Below are positions 41,804-51,335 of a DNA stretch of 64,000 nt, one piece after another. Source of the DNA: Sulfuricella sp035530375 (GTDB lineage Bacteria > Pseudomonadota > Gammaproteobacteria > Burkholderiales > Sulfuricellaceae). The translations under genes and the position numbers were made by a program. The notes under the pieces are model-generated. The model saw only the letters and a program-made list of their open reading frames with translations. It searched no databases and was not told where the DNA came from. Where the stretch lies: assembly GCA_035530375.1 (NCBI GenBank), contig DATKUY010000037.1, positions 24,450 through 88,449 of the forward strand, written 5' to 3'. Position 1 is the stretch's first letter. Each line of letters begins with the position of its first letter.

Positions 41804-42265
41804 TCAGGAGTGGGTGGAGTCCTTTGGTTCCCTCTGCTCGAATTTCTTGCCGGAAAGCTCGTCCTGCTCACGTTGCTCAATCTTGTCCTCGCGCTTCCGC
41901 TCGCTGTTCTGATGGCGCTGCGACAAGGTATCGAACGCCTTGAGCTTGCGCTGCTTTGCCTGCCACTCGTGCCGCCCGTCTTCCCAACATTTTTTGCAGC
42001 GCGCCACTTCTTCCGCCTGCTGACGGATAGCGATTTCGAGCTTACCGAGAAACAACTGAAAATCCTTGAGCGAGTTCGCCTGCATCCCCATTTTCGTTGC
42101 CTGCAATAGACGTGCCCGATAATCCTCCCGGTAGGCGATCAACTGCCGGAGCTTTTCCTCCGCTCCCTGCCACGCCACTTTGAGCGTATGCAGATTCCGC
42201 GCTGCGGCATCGGTATGATTCTTGGCAAGGTCCAGAAGGGGTTGAAGCGGGAAGCGCCGGGGCAT
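41804..42265 (-). CDS. fliJ: Flagellar export protein FliJ
   Basis: FliJ is the coiled-coil stalk of the export ATPase. The 153-residue protein is helical and charged along its length: PLQPLLDLAKNHTDAAARNL at the start, RQQAEEVARCKKCWEDGRHE in the middle, and a very charged C-terminus (RKREDKIEQREQDELSGKKF). It follows fliI by 19 bases, in the normal order. Confidence 0.92.
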   Translation of the reverse strand: MPRRFPLQPLLDLAKNHTDAAARNLHTLKVAWQGAEEKLRQLIAYREDYRARLLQATKMGMQANSLKDFQLFLGKLEIAIRQQAEEVARCKKCWEDGRHEWQAKQRKLKAFDTLSQRHQNSERKREDKIEQREQDELSGKKFEQREPKDSTHS

Positions 42266-42284
42266 TTCGTTTCAGATTCCGCGC

Positions 42285-43685
42285 TTATGCATTGAACAAT
42301 GCGGAAAGCTGGCTGCGGCTTTCGCCATAACCCTGACTCTGGTGCATATCCTGTTGCAGGAAAGCTTCCATCTGCGGGTACAGTGCCATTGCCTCATCCA
42401 GCAGCGGGTCGCTGCCCTTCACGTAGGCACCGACACTGATCAGATCCCGGCTACGCTGGAAGCGGGAGTATAGCTGCTTAAACCGGCGCACCCGAGCCAG
42501 GTCTTGCGGTTCAAGTAATTCAGTAATCGCCCGGCTGACCGAGGCTTCAATGTCGATGGCGGGGTAATGGCCCTGATCGGCGAGGCTGCGCGACAACACA
42601 ATGTGACCATCAAGAATGGCGCGGGCGCTGTCCGCGATTGGGTCCTGTTGATCGTCCCCCTCCACCAGTACGGTATAGAATGCTGTAATGGATCCCCCGC
42701 CAGCCTGGCCGTTGCCGGCGCGCTCAACCAGTTGCGGCAGCTTGGCAAACACAGATGGCGGGTAACCTTTGGTCGCTGGCGGCTCGCCGATGGCCAGCGC
42801 AATTTCACGTTGCGCCATGGCATAGCGCGTGAGTGAATCCATGATCAGCAGCACATGTTTGCCCTGATCACGAAAATATTCGGCGATCGCCGTGGCATAG
42901 GCGGCGCCATGAAGGCGCAGCAACGGCGGAGTGTCGGCCGGTGCGGCAACCACTACGGAGCGCGCCAACCCTGCCGGCCCCAGGATGTTTTCAATGAATT
43001 CCTTGACCTCACGTCCGCGCTCACCGATCAGACCGACCACAATCACATCGGCGCTGGTGAAACGCGCCATCATGCCGAGCAGAATGCTCTTGCCGACGCC
43101 GCTGCCGGCAAATAACCCCATGCGCTGCCCGCGGCCAACAGTCAGCAGCGCATTGATGGCTCGCACGCCGACATCCAGAACATGCCGGATTGGCGCACGG
43201 CCAAGAGGATTGCAGGGACGGCTATTGAGCGGCACCTGATGTTCCAGGTGTGGCGTCCCGAGCAGGTCGAGTGGACGCCCGGCACCATCAAGAATGCGTC
43301 CCAGCAATTCGCTACCGACCTGTACTTGGCGCACCCCGGCTTCGGAACGCCGCCGATGGTGAAGCCTCCCTCCCTGTCCGGGGGTGCGTTGCGTCAGCGT
43401 ATCCACCGGCGTCACCTTGGCACCCGGCACCAGTCCATATACATCGGTAGATGGCATGAGAAACAGCTTCTCACCGGAGAAACCAACCACCTCAGCATCC
43501 ACATCATGGCCATCGGGCAGATGGACAGTACAACTGGCTCCCACTGCAAGCCTCAGGCCCACCGCCTCCATCACCAGTCCGGCAACCCGGGTCAAACGAC
43601 CAGTCACGATCCATGGTTTGACAGCGACAACCGCCTCGCCGCATTCCCGCAGAAAAACATTCCAGCGATCAGGGGATGGCATCAC
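42285..43685 (-). CDS. fliI: Flagellum-specific ATP synthase FliI
   Basis: FliI is the hexameric export ATPase. The 466-residue protein has the Walker A loop in LFAGSGVGKSILLGMMARF, the Walker B segment VLLIMDSLTRYAMAQREI and GEPPATKGYPPSVFAKLPQL, all strongly conserved. The C-terminus has YAPVKGSDPLLDEA-like YVKGSDPLLDEAMALY. It lies between fliH and fliJ; start ATG, preceded by 54 bases after fliH. Confidence 0.97.
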   Translation of the reverse strand: MMPSPDRWNVFLRECGEAVVAVKPWIVTGRLTRVAGLVMEAVGLRLAVGASCTVHLPDGHDVDAEVVGFSGEKLFLMPSTDVYGLVPGAKVTPVDTLTQRTPGQGGRLHHRRRSEAGVRQVQVGSELLGRILDGAGRPLDLLGTPHLEHQVPLNSRPCNPLGRAPIRHVLDVGVRAINALLTVGRGQRMGLFAGSGVGKSILLGMMARFTSADVIVVGLIGERGREVKEFIENILGPAGLARSVVVAAPADTPPLLRLHGAAYATAIAEYFRDQGKHVLLIMDSLTRYAMAQREIALAIGEPPATKGYPPSVFAKLPQLVERAGNGQAGGGSITAFYTVLVEGDDQQDPIADSARAILDGHIVLSRSLADQGHYPAIDIEASVSRAITELLEPQDLARVRRFKQLYSRFQRSRDLISVGAYVKGSDPLLDEAMALYPQMEAFLQQDMHQSQGYGESRSQLSALFNA

Positions 43686-43739
43686 AATCCAGAAACCGGC
43701 AATTCATTAACCACCGAAACACAAGTCGGCAAAAAACTT

Positions 43740-44366
43740 TTATTCAAGCCAGGCGCCTTCACGTCCCAAAGCGGCAAGCACTCTTTCCCAGCGACTTTCC
43801 ATAGTGGCATCGACCTCGCTATTCGCTGTTTCTACCCGGCATCCGCCCCGCTCAATGCGGCTATCTTCAATCAGTTTCCAATGAAAGTGATTTAGTTCAT
43901 CTGCCATCAGTGATCGCACCAAGGCCGCATCATCCGGATGCAATTTGATGTGCGGGTGCTGGCTGGCTTGGGGCAGACTGTTGACCGCCTCGCGAATCGC
44001 TGGCAAGGCCAACTCTGGCTTCACCCGCAAAGCCTCCCGCATCATTTGCTTGGCCACGTCCAGGGACAGGGTAAGCAGGCTCTGCATCAGATCTTCGTCA
44101 AACCGGCTCAGTGCACTATCCAGTGACGACGCCAGTTGCACCAGCCGCGCCAGTTCGGCATCGGATCTCCCCTTGCCTTCCTGGTAGCCGGCGGCATATC
44201 CTTCCTGACGGGCCTGCCGATGGATGTTCTCGACTTCCTCCGCCGTTGGCAACGACACTGCCGGCTCCGGCGACAACACAATCGGCTCCTGCGACGACGC
44301 GTCCAGTGAATTCAGTTCCCAGCGCTGGTAGGCACTCAACTGCTCCTTGGGAATAAAATTAGACAA
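43740..44366 (-). CDS. fliH: Flagellar export ATPase regulator FliH
   Basis: FliH holds FliI and links it to the C ring. The 208-residue frame begins at TTG 44366 (MSNFIPKEQLSAYQRWEL), preceded by AGAGGA six bases away; a GTG seven codons upstream is an alternative but matches the family less well. The middle has the coiled coil typical of FliH with RQEGYAAGYQEGKGRSDAEL (GxxxG-like repeats), and the C-terminus has the FliI-binding domain (CRVETANSEVDATMESRW). It overlaps the fliG stop. Confidence 0.9.
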   Translation of the reverse strand: MSNFIPKEQLSAYQRWELNSLDASSQEPIVLSPEPAVSLPTAEEVENIHRQARQEGYAAGYQEGKGRSDAELARLVQLASSLDSALSRFDEDLMQSLLTLSLDVAKQMMREALRVKPELALPAIREAVNSLPQASQHPHIKLHPDDAALVRSLMADELNHFHWKLIEDSRIERGGCRVETANSEVDATMESRWERVLAALGREGAWLE

Positions 44367-45354
44367 AGCTTTCCTCTCCCTTGCCACTTATCACAATCTG
44401 GCCTTCGTCGGCCAGTTTGCGCACAACCTTGAGGATTTCCTTTTGTTCCGATTCGACTTCGCTGACGCGCACCGGACCTTTGGCTTCCAGATCGTCGCGC
44501 AACATTTCGGCGGCCCGTTGCGACATGTTCTTGAAGATTTTTTCGCGCAATTCCTCGCTCGTGCCCTTGAGTGCAATGATCAGCGATTCTGACTGCACCT
44601 CGCGCAATAGTAGCTGGATAGACCGGTCTTCCATATCCAGCAGGTTTTCGAAGACGAACATCTCGTCCTGGATTTGTTGCGCCAGTTCGGGATCATAATC
44701 GCGCACGCTGGCGATGATCGCGGTTTCGTTGGCGGTGCCGACATAGTTCAGGATTTCAGCCGCCGCCCTGATACCGCCCATCGCACTTTTCTTGAGATTG
44801 CTGGCACCCGACAGAAGTTTGCTCAGCACATCGTTCAATTCCTTCAGCGCGGAGGGCTGAATCCCTTCCAGGGTGGCAATACGCAACACCACATCATTAC
44901 GCAGGCGCTCGGTAAAGAAGGTCAGCACCTCGCTCGCCTGGTCACGGTCGAGGTGAACCAGAATGGTGGCGATAATCTGGGGATGCTCATTCTTGATCAA
45001 CTCCGCCACGGCACTGCCGTCCATCCACTTCAGTCCCTCAATACCACTGGTATCGCCGCCATGCAGGATGCGGTCGATCACATTGGCCGCCTTATCCGCG
45101 CCCAGCGCCTTGTTCAACACGCTGCGGATGTACTCGTCGGACCCCCCGCCCAGGTTGGTTCTCTCGCTCGCCAAGGAGAGAAAATCATACATCACCGCCT
45201 CCATCGTGTCGCGCTTGATGCTACCCAATTGCGCCATGGCCACCCCCAGCTTCTGCACCTCCTTCGGACCGAGATATTTGAAAACTTCAGCCGCTTCTTC
45301 CTCGCCCAGAGTCATCAGTAGAATGGCGCTCTTCGTTACTCCGTCGTCACTCAT
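44359..45354 (-). CDS. fliG: Flagellar motor switch protein FliG
   Basis: FliG transmits torque from the stator. The chosen ATG (MSDDGVTKSAILLMTLGEE) overlaps the fliF stop by eight bases and gives 331 residues. The middle domain carries the EHPQ motif (LIKNEHPQIIATILVHLD) and the C-terminal domain ends with the charged helix containing MSQRAAEMLRDDLEAKGPVR, which meets MotC. Length and order with fliF and fliH are standard. Confidence 0.97.
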   Translation of the reverse strand: MSDDGVTKSAILLMTLGEEEAAEVFKYLGPKEVQKLGVAMAQLGSIKRDTMEAVMYDFLSLASERTNLGGGSDEYIRSVLNKALGADKAANVIDRILHGGDTSGIEGLKWMDGSAVAELIKNEHPQIIATILVHLDRDQASEVLTFFTERLRNDVVLRIATLEGIQPSALKELNDVLSKLLSGASNLKKSAMGGIRAAAEILNYVGTANETAIIASVRDYDPELAQQIQDEMFVFENLLDMEDRSIQLLLREVQSESLIIALKGTSEELREKIFKNMSQRAAEMLRDDLEAKGPVRVSEVESEQKEILKVVRKLADEGQIVISGKGEESFV

Positions 45355-46975
45355 TGCTGCCAATCCAATCCTTGACTACACTCGCCACTACTTTCGGTTC
45401 CTCGCGCGCCATTACCTTGGCCACTCTCAGGCGGTCTTCATAGTCCGCCTTCATGGCGCCCAATGGCATCCCCAGATGCTCCACCTGCTCCGCCTCCTCG
45501 ACCTTCGGCGGTAGCGGCGGGGTTGAAAGCTCCTTAAACAAGGGGCGAAGCACCTTGAATACCAGGAAGAACACTATGCCGGCAATCAACAGATTCTTGG
45601 CAATATCCCTGGCCAGCGAAATCGTCGCCGGATCCTTCCAGATTGGAGTCGCAGTCGGAATTTCCTCAGCCGCCGCGCTGAACGAGGCATTTACCACGTT
45701 GAGCGTATCGCCCCGCTCCTGACGGTAACCCATGGCCTCCTTGACGAGATTGCTGATCTGCGCCATTTCGGCGGCAGCCATCGGCTTGACGCTAACCTTT
45801 CCATCCTTGTCCACAATCTTTTTGTAGTTCACCACCACCGCCACCGAGAGGCGCTTGATGCTCCCCACCGGCGATTTGACATGCTTGATGGTCTTGTCCA
45901 GTTCATAATTGACAGTCGATTCCTTGCTGCCGCTTCCGCCGCCGACAGGCTGCGCGGGAGCGGCGCCTGCCGCCGCGGTGGCAGGCGCCGTGAGGGGTGC
46001 GCTGGCAGCACCGGGAGGCTGGTTGGATAAAGCGCCAGGCACGCCACTTGCCGCTTGGCCACCGCCACTGGTTTCATTACTCTGCTGGCTGCGGATTGCA
46101 GCCTCTGTTGGTGTCGAATTGGGCCTGAAAGTTTCGGCGGTCTGTTCGGTTTGCGAAAAATCCAACTCTGCCGCAACCTGCGCCCGTACGTTTTCCGTAC
46201 CAGTGATCGGGCTGAGAATATTTTCGATACGCTTGATGAAGCTTTGCTCGACTTGGTGCAGGTATTCCAGTTGCCCCGGGTCAAGGCCGGCATTCGCACT
46301 ACCGTCGTCAGCCGCGCTCAACAGGTTGCCCGTCTGGTCAAGCACCGTAATGTTCTTGATCGGCAAATCCGGCACACTGCTTGAAACCAGATGAACAATA
46401 CCGCTGACCTGGGCTCTGTCCAGCAGGCGACCGGGGTAGAGGCTGACCAGCACGGAAGCGCTGGGCTTTTGCTGCTCGCGGGTGAATACGGAAGGCCGTG
46501 GAATCGCAAGGTGGACGCGCGCACCCTGAACGGCAGAAAGCGACTGGATGGAACGGGTCAATTCCCCCTCCAAAGCTCGCTGGTAATTTACCTGCTCAAG
46601 GAATTGGCTGGTACCCAGCTTCTGATTTTCCATCAACTCGAAGCCAACCACGCTGCCCTTGGGAAGACCCTGGGATGCCAAGCGCAGGCGCACCTCATAA
46701 ACCTGGTTGGAAGCAACCAGAATGGCCCCTCCCCCCTCCGCCATCTTGTAGGGTACATTCATCTGCTGCAATGAATTGATGATCGCCCCGCCATCCCGGT
46801 CGGAAAGGTTACTGTAGAGAACGCGATAGTCCGGTGTTTGCGACCACATCCAGGCACCTGAAATCAGCGCCACGACGGTTGCCAGCACCAGCATCAGTCC
46901 TATTTGCTGGCCACCGGATAACCGGTTGAATTCCTTTAGACGAGCGGAAATCGATTGCTGCGGTGAGACAGCCAT
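45347..46975 (-). CDS. fliF: Flagellar MS-ring protein FliF
   Basis: FliF forms the MS ring and the base for rod and C ring. The 542-residue protein has an N-terminal membrane helix (GLMLVLATVVALISGAWMWS), the YscJ/FliF periplasmic domain with VLYSNLSDRDGGAIINSLQ, an Ala/Gly/Pro-rich linker (about residues 300-340), the second membrane helix (NLLIAGIVFFLVFKVLRPLF) and a C-terminal FliG-binding tail. It is 96 bases downstream of fliE. Confidence 0.97.
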   Translation of the reverse strand: MAVSPQQSISARLKEFNRLSGGQQIGLMLVLATVVALISGAWMWSQTPDYRVLYSNLSDRDGGAIINSLQQMNVPYKMAEGGGAILVASNQVYEVRLRLASQGLPKGSVVGFELMENQKLGTSQFLEQVNYQRALEGELTRSIQSLSAVQGARVHLAIPRPSVFTREQQKPSASVLVSLYPGRLLDRAQVSGIVHLVSSSVPDLPIKNITVLDQTGNLLSAADDGSANAGLDPGQLEYLHQVEQSFIKRIENILSPITGTENVRAQVAAELDFSQTEQTAETFRPNSTPTEAAIRSQQSNETSGGGQAASGVPGALSNQPPGAASAPLTAPATAAAGAAPAQPVGGGSGSKESTVNYELDKTIKHVKSPVGSIKRLSVAVVVNYKKIVDKDGKVSVKPMAAAEMAQISNLVKEAMGYRQERGDTLNVVNASFSAAAEEIPTATPIWKDPATISLARDIAKNLLIAGIVFFLVFKVLRPLFKELSTPPLPPKVEEAEQVEHLGMPLGAMKADYEDRLRVAKVMAREEPKVVASVVKDWIGSNE

Positions 46976-47071
46976 ATTATTTACGCCTTGACTCCAACCT
47001 GCGAGTGTTGAGCTTTACCCCCACAAACAAGAGAGTGCGATTGTGGCAAGCGAGGATGCCCTGCATCCACG

Positions 47072-47392
47072 TCACACTTGCATACTCATGACTTCGTGAT
47101 ATGCGGACACCAGTTTATTGCGTACCTGCACCATGGTCTGAAAGGAAATATTGGCTTTCTGCAGGGAAACCATCACCTCCTGGAGGTTGGCATTGGGATC
47201 GCCCTGCTCGAAGGCTTTGCCCAAGCCGGCAGCTTCCTGTTGCGCGCCGTTCACCTGTGCCAGCGAAGCTTTAAGAAGCGCGGCAAAATCCGCACCTTCC
47301 GTTGGCGCCGAGGTGGGTTCCGCGCCAGCGGCAAGCGCCGAAGCGGCCCGCAACTGGCCAAGTAGTTGATCAATTCCCTGCGTAGTATTCAT
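47072..47392 (-). CDS. fliE: Flagellar hook-basal body protein FliE
   Basis: FliE joins the MS ring to the rod. The 106-residue protein is small and helical and shows the family C-terminus LQKANISFQTMVQVRNKLVSAYHEVMSMQV (quoted in two parts: LQKANISFQTMVQVRNKL and VSAYHEVMSMQV). The ATG follows GGAGG. It starts the fliE-fliF-G-H-I-J unit and is preceded by a sigma-54 promoter. Confidence 0.95.
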   Translation of the reverse strand: MNTTQGIDQLLGQLRAASALAAGAEPTSAPTEGADFAALLKASLAQVNGAQQEAAGLGKAFEQGDPNANLQEVMVSLQKANISFQTMVQVRNKLVSAYHEVMSMQV

Positions 47393-47471
47393 AGCGTCCT
47401 GCCTCCAGCCCGAATTATAGCTGTTTATCCATTGCGACGGCCATATATTGCTCGCCCCAGCTTAAAAACAA

Positions 47472-47487
47472 AGCATATTTCATGCCA
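47472..47487 (-). promoter_or_regulatory. Sigma-54 promoter for the fliE operon
   Basis: On the minus strand TGGCATGAAATATGCT matches TGGCACGNNNNTTGCW with two mismatches and keeps the invariant GG and GC twelve bases apart. It lies 80 bases upstream of fliE and just after the fleR stop. FleR, encoded next to it, is a sigma-54 activator. Confidence 0.8.
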
Positions 47488-47507
47488 AATTTCGCCAAAA
47501 TTATAAA

Positions 47508-48839
47508 TCAGCTACCCGCCCCTTCACCTTCTTCACGATACTGCTGCAATTTGTAGCGCAAGGTGCGCTCACTCATACCCAGCTTCTCTGCGGCAAGCTT
47601 GCGCGAGCCACCAGCCGATGCCAATATCTCCAGAATATGTGTCCGTTCCAGCGACTTCATATCCATCGCACCACCGGTGGTCGGCTTCTCTTTCAGCGGA
47701 GCGATTGCCGCAGACTTCGGCAAAAGCAGATATTCCGGCTCCAGCATATCGCCCGGAGAGAGGATCATGGCGCGCTGGAGGACATTTTCAAGCTCTCTGA
47801 TGTTACCCGGCCAGGCATATCGCGTCAATTGCTCGGACGCCGCCGGGGACAACCCGACTCCGGGCCGGCCGAGCGATCCGCCCAGCCGGCTGAGCAGATG
47901 CCGCGCCAACGGTACAATATCCAGCGGACGCTCGCGCAATGGCGGTAGTTCCAACGGAAAAACATTGAGGCGGTAGAACAGATCCTCGCGAAAACTTCCG
48001 CGCGCCACGATATCGGCCATATCGCGGTTGGAGGTGGCGACAATCCTGATATCGAGAGGAATCGCCCTGTGTCCGCCGACACGTTCCACCTCACGCTCCT
48101 GCAATACTCTTAGCAACTTGGCCTGGAGCGGCAATGCCATTTCGGAAACCTCGTCCAGCAGCAGGGTGCCGCCCTGCGCCTGTTCGAACTTGCCCGCATG
48201 CGACTGTGTGGCGCCGGTAAAGGCACCCTTTTCATAGCCGAACAAAGTGGACTCAAGCAGGTTTTCCGGAATCGCGGCACAGTTGACGGCCACAAACGGC
48301 TTGTCAGCACGGGGCGAATGCCGGTGAATGAAACGCGCCATCACCTCCTTGCCGCAGCCGGATTCGCCGGTGATCATTACGGTTGCATTGGTTACGGCGA
48401 CTTTCTGCGCCAGCACCAAAAGTTCGCCCATGCGAGGGTCTTCGGCCACCATTTCCGAACCGTTCGCCGGATGCGCGGACAGCATATAACGCGCCACCTC
48501 CGCCAGCAGCATATCCGGTTCGAACGGCTTGGTCAGGTAAGTGCACGCGCCGGCGCGCATTGCCTCCACTGCTTTATCAATCATGCCGTAAGCCGTCATC
48601 AGCAGCACCGGGACATAAGGATAGGCAGCCTTGATCTCGCGCAGCAAGGTATGTCCATCCATGGGGTGCATCTGCACATCCGACACCACCAGACCAACCC
48701 TCCGCTTTTCCAGCAAAGCCAGCGCCGCCGCGCCGTCTGCCGCGTCCAAAGCCTCATAGCCGGCCAAACCGAGGGTGTCGCACAGCGCTTCGCGCAGATC
48801 CCGGTCATCCTCAACGATCAAAATGGGTAATGGCTTCAT
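47508..48839 (-). CDS. fleR: Sigma-54-dependent flagellar response regulator
   Basis: This protein (FleR/FlrC type) activates sigma-54 promoters of middle flagellar genes. The 443 residues hold a receiver domain (ILIVEDDRDLREALCD at the start, VVSDVQMHPMDG with the phospho-Asp), an AAA+ domain with GESGCGKEVMARFIH, the sigma-54 contact loop GAFTGA and GGTLLLDEVSEM, and a C-terminal Fis-type helix-turn-helix (GSRKLAAEKLGMSERTLRYKL). It follows the kinase gene by 25 bases. Confidence 0.95.
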   Translation of the reverse strand: MKPLPILIVEDDRDLREALCDTLGLAGYEALDAADGAAALALLEKRRVGLVVSDVQMHPMDGHTLLREIKAAYPYVPVLLMTAYGMIDKAVEAMRAGACTYLTKPFEPDMLLAEVARYMLSAHPANGSEMVAEDPRMGELLVLAQKVAVTNATVMITGESGCGKEVMARFIHRHSPRADKPFVAVNCAAIPENLLESTLFGYEKGAFTGATQSHAGKFEQAQGGTLLLDEVSEMALPLQAKLLRVLQEREVERVGGHRAIPLDIRIVATSNRDMADIVARGSFREDLFYRLNVFPLELPPLRERPLDIVPLARHLLSRLGGSLGRPGVGLSPAASEQLTRYAWPGNIRELENVLQRAMILSPGDMLEPEYLLLPKSAAIAPLKEKPTTGGAMDMKSLERTHILEILASAGGSRKLAAEKLGMSERTLRYKLQQYREEGEGAGS

Positions 48840-48864
48840 AACTTCATAACATCAAAGAATATAA

Positions 48865-50031
48865 TCATAACTTTGGTAGCCGCAGGCTGAATTCGCTGCC
48901 GCAACCCGGTGCCGACTTGACCTGTACCGTGCCCCGATGTGCTTCGACAACGCCGCGCACAATTGCCAGCCCCAGGCCGGTACCTTCATTACGAGTCGTA
49001 TAGAACGGTTCAAACAGGCGCTCCTGAATTGCCGCATCGATGCCTTTGCCGCTGTCGGTCACGCGGAGTACGACCTGGCCGCCTTCTCCGACCTCGCACT
49101 TCAGCCCGACCCGACCTCCCCTTGGGCAGGCCTGCATGGCATTCTCCAGCAGGTTGAGCAAAGCACCCGTCAATGCCTTGCGGCTACCCAGCACGGCGGC
49201 GCCCCGACTGTCGTCATCGACCTTGAAATCAAGCCCATGCTCGGCCATTTGCGGTTCCATCACCTGCTGCAATTCAACCAGCAGGGAAGACAACAGCACC
49301 GCATCCTGCCCGCCGCCCTCCCCCTTCACGAACAACAACATATCCTGAATCAGGTGCTCGAGATGGCGCAGGCGCGCCAGAACTTTATCGGCAAAGCGCA
49401 CCCGTTCCGCTTCCGCCAGATCAGGCTTGTTCAGATGGGCGGTGTAAAGCAGGGCGGTGGCGAGCGGCGTGCGCAACTGGTGTGCCAACCCCGCCGCCAT
49501 CTCTCCCATGGCGGACAATCTCTGGTGCCGCTGAAGTTCACGCTGCAAGGCATAGGCTTCGGTCATGTCATGAATCAGCAACACCTGCCCGCCAGCGGCG
49601 TCCAGCGGGCTACTGGAAATGCCGACCCGACGCGGCACCGCCCCTCCGATTGGCACAAGATCCCACTCGTGTGGCACCACGGTCTGGACCAGCGCATGCG
49701 CCGCAACCTCCGCCCACATCCTGCCCACAAGTTTGTCTCCCAGCAATTCCTGAGCGGCTGGATTCATCTCGCTGATGCCACCCCGTTGATCCAGCACCAC
49801 CACACCCGCGGGCATGGCCGCGAGTAAATGGCTCAAGCGCTGCGACAACGCCTCCTTTTCCAACAACTGGCGGCGCAACTCCACATTAGCCACGGCAAGC
49901 TCGCCCGTCAGTCTCTCTACCTGCTGCTGCAACTCCTGATAGGCGCCGGTAAGCTGTGCCGAAGCCTCATTGAATAATGAAAAGGCCTGCTCCAGCTCCT
50001 TCGGGTCGACCTGCTTGGGGGTATTCGGCAA
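48865..50031 (-). CDS. fleS: Flagellar sensor histidine kinase (FleS/FlrB type)
   Basis: The 388-residue cytoplasmic kinase has no membrane helix, as for FlrB/FleS. A coiled coil at the N-terminus (LTGAYQELQQQVERLTGE) precedes a PAS domain (MPAGVVVLDQRGGISEMNPA). The phosphoacceptor His is in GLAHQLRTPLATALLY, and the ATPase domain has NLLENAMQACP, DSGKGID and TGLGLAIVRGVVEAH. The start is TTG with GGAG nine bases before it. Its partner is FleR next to it. Input signal is unknown. Confidence 0.94.
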   Translation of the reverse strand: MPNTPKQVDPKELEQAFSLFNEASAQLTGAYQELQQQVERLTGELAVANVELRRQLLEKEALSQRLSHLLAAMPAGVVVLDQRGGISEMNPAAQELLGDKLVGRMWAEVAAHALVQTVVPHEWDLVPIGGAVPRRVGISSSPLDAAGGQVLLIHDMTEAYALQRELQRHQRLSAMGEMAAGLAHQLRTPLATALLYTAHLNKPDLAEAERVRFADKVLARLRHLEHLIQDMLLFVKGEGGGQDAVLLSSLLVELQQVMEPQMAEHGLDFKVDDDSRGAAVLGSRKALTGALLNLLENAMQACPRGGRVGLKCEVGEGGQVVLRVTDSGKGIDAAIQERLFEPFYTTRNEGTGLGLAIVRGVVEAHRGTVQVKSAPGCGSEFSLRLPKL

Positions 50032-50381
50032 TACGTTAATCTCCGTGGCCGGTTGGTGCAGGAATCATACCGCAATTGATCGGATTATTGTTGGGTGTAT
50101 ATACCTCAGGAAACCGCTCACAGGAAATTTTGCCGGCCCCATGGGAAACCTCGCCCTGCTGAGACTACCCTTGCCCCACATGATCCGAAAAAATTTAGCC
50201 TGCATATTTGCATTAAGCAGCCGGCCAAATTAAATTATGCACTGAAACTGCAGGTAGCTTCATAACTTACGGAATGCAATATGACAACATTCAAGGTATG
50301 ATACTGAAAAGTGATACTAGTAAAGCGTCCTGCCCGGCCGGCTGAGGCAAGGGATCAGGGCCTTTCACGGAGAGCAACAAC
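50032..50381. other. 350-base gap between fleS and cheV
   Basis: This divergent gap must hold the promoters for fleS and for the cheV unit. I see no clear sigma-54 box on the minus strand before fleS. On the plus strand, a weak sigma-28-like match occurs at 50231-50257. No small open frame in it is convincing. Confidence 0.5.
50231..50257 (+). promoter_or_regulatory. Weak sigma-28-like box before cheV
   Basis: TAAATTAT, an 11-base spacer and GCAGGTAG match the sigma-28 consensus at 6 of 8 and 5 of 8 positions with correct spacing, 125 bases before the first cheV. Biological sense (a chemotaxis unit) raises it slightly above chance. Confidence 0.35.
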
Positions 50382-51323
50382 ATGTCAGAACTCTTGAAAA
50401 ACATTGATGCGCGCGCCAAGCTTGCCGGCACAAACAAGCTGGAGATCCTGCTGTTTACACTGGGCATTGACAATCGAACCGGTCGCAGGGAAACATTCGG
50501 TGTCAATGTTTTTAAAGTACGCGAAGTCATGCGCGTACCGGAAATCACCCACGCCCCCGACATGCCTTCTTCAGTTGAAGGTATGGTCAGCCTGCGCGGC
50601 ATCCTGGTACCGGTGGTCGACCTGGTCAAATATGCCGGCGTAGAAACCGACAAAAAACCGGAAATCATGATCGTCACCGAATATAACGGACACACCCAGG
50701 GCTTCCTGGTGGAAGCAGTCGACACTATTTTGCGCCTCGATTGGTCGGCCATGCGCGTCCCCCCCGACATGCTGACCGCGCAAATGGGTGGATTGATCAC
50801 CGCAGTGACAGAACTGGCGGATGGACGGCTGGTAATGATGATGGACGTGGAAAAAGTTCTTTCCGAAACCAGCCATTTCGATGACGACTACCTGTTCACC
50901 CACATCAAGCCCATCGAACAACAAAACCGCACGATATTCTTCGCCGACGACTCCGCCGTTGCCAGAAACCAGATCAAACGCACCCTGGACGTCATGAACA
51001 TCGGTTATGTCAGTGCGAATAATGGCGCACAAGCCTGGGAAGAACTGAAAAAAATTGCCTCCCAGGCCGTTGCAGCGCAAGTCCCCGTCAGCAACATGAT
51101 CCAGTTGATTCTGACCGACGTGGAAATGCCTGAAATGGACGGCTACGTCCTGACCAAAAACATCAAAAGCGATCCCCGTTTTGTCGGCATTCCGGTCATC
51201 ATGCATTCATCCCTGAGTAGCGAGGCCAATCAGCAACTTGGCCGTTCAGTCGGGGTGGACGAGTATGTACCCAAATTCGAGCCGCAGAAGCTGGCGGCCA
51301 CCCTGATGCGTGTTTTAGGTTAA
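50382..51323 (+). CDS. cheV: Chemotaxis protein CheV (first copy)
   Basis: CheV couples chemoreceptors to CheA. The 313-residue protein has an N-terminal CheW-like domain (ILLFTLGIDNRTGRRETFGV, VNVFKVREVMRVP, VEGMVSLRGILVPVVDL) and a C-terminal receiver domain with FADDSAVARNQIKRTL, the phospho-Asp in ILTDVEMPEMDGYVLTKNI and MHSSLSSEANQQL. A good GGAGAG ribosome site precedes it. It is followed after 12 bases by a close paralogue. Confidence 0.96.
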   Translation: MSELLKNIDARAKLAGTNKLEILLFTLGIDNRTGRRETFGVNVFKVREVMRVPEITHAPDMPSSVEGMVSLRGILVPVVDLVKYAGVETDKKPEIMIVTEYNGHTQGFLVEAVDTILRLDWSAMRVPPDMLTAQMGGLITAVTELADGRLVMMMDVEKVLSETSHFDDDYLFTHIKPIEQQNRTIFFADDSAVARNQIKRTLDVMNIGYVSANNGAQAWEELKKIASQAVAAQVPVSNMIQLILTDVEMPEMDGYVLTKNIKSDPRFVGIPVIMHSSLSSEANQQLGRSVGVDEYVPKFEPQKLAATLMRVLG

Positions 51324-51335
51324 CCACATACAGTT

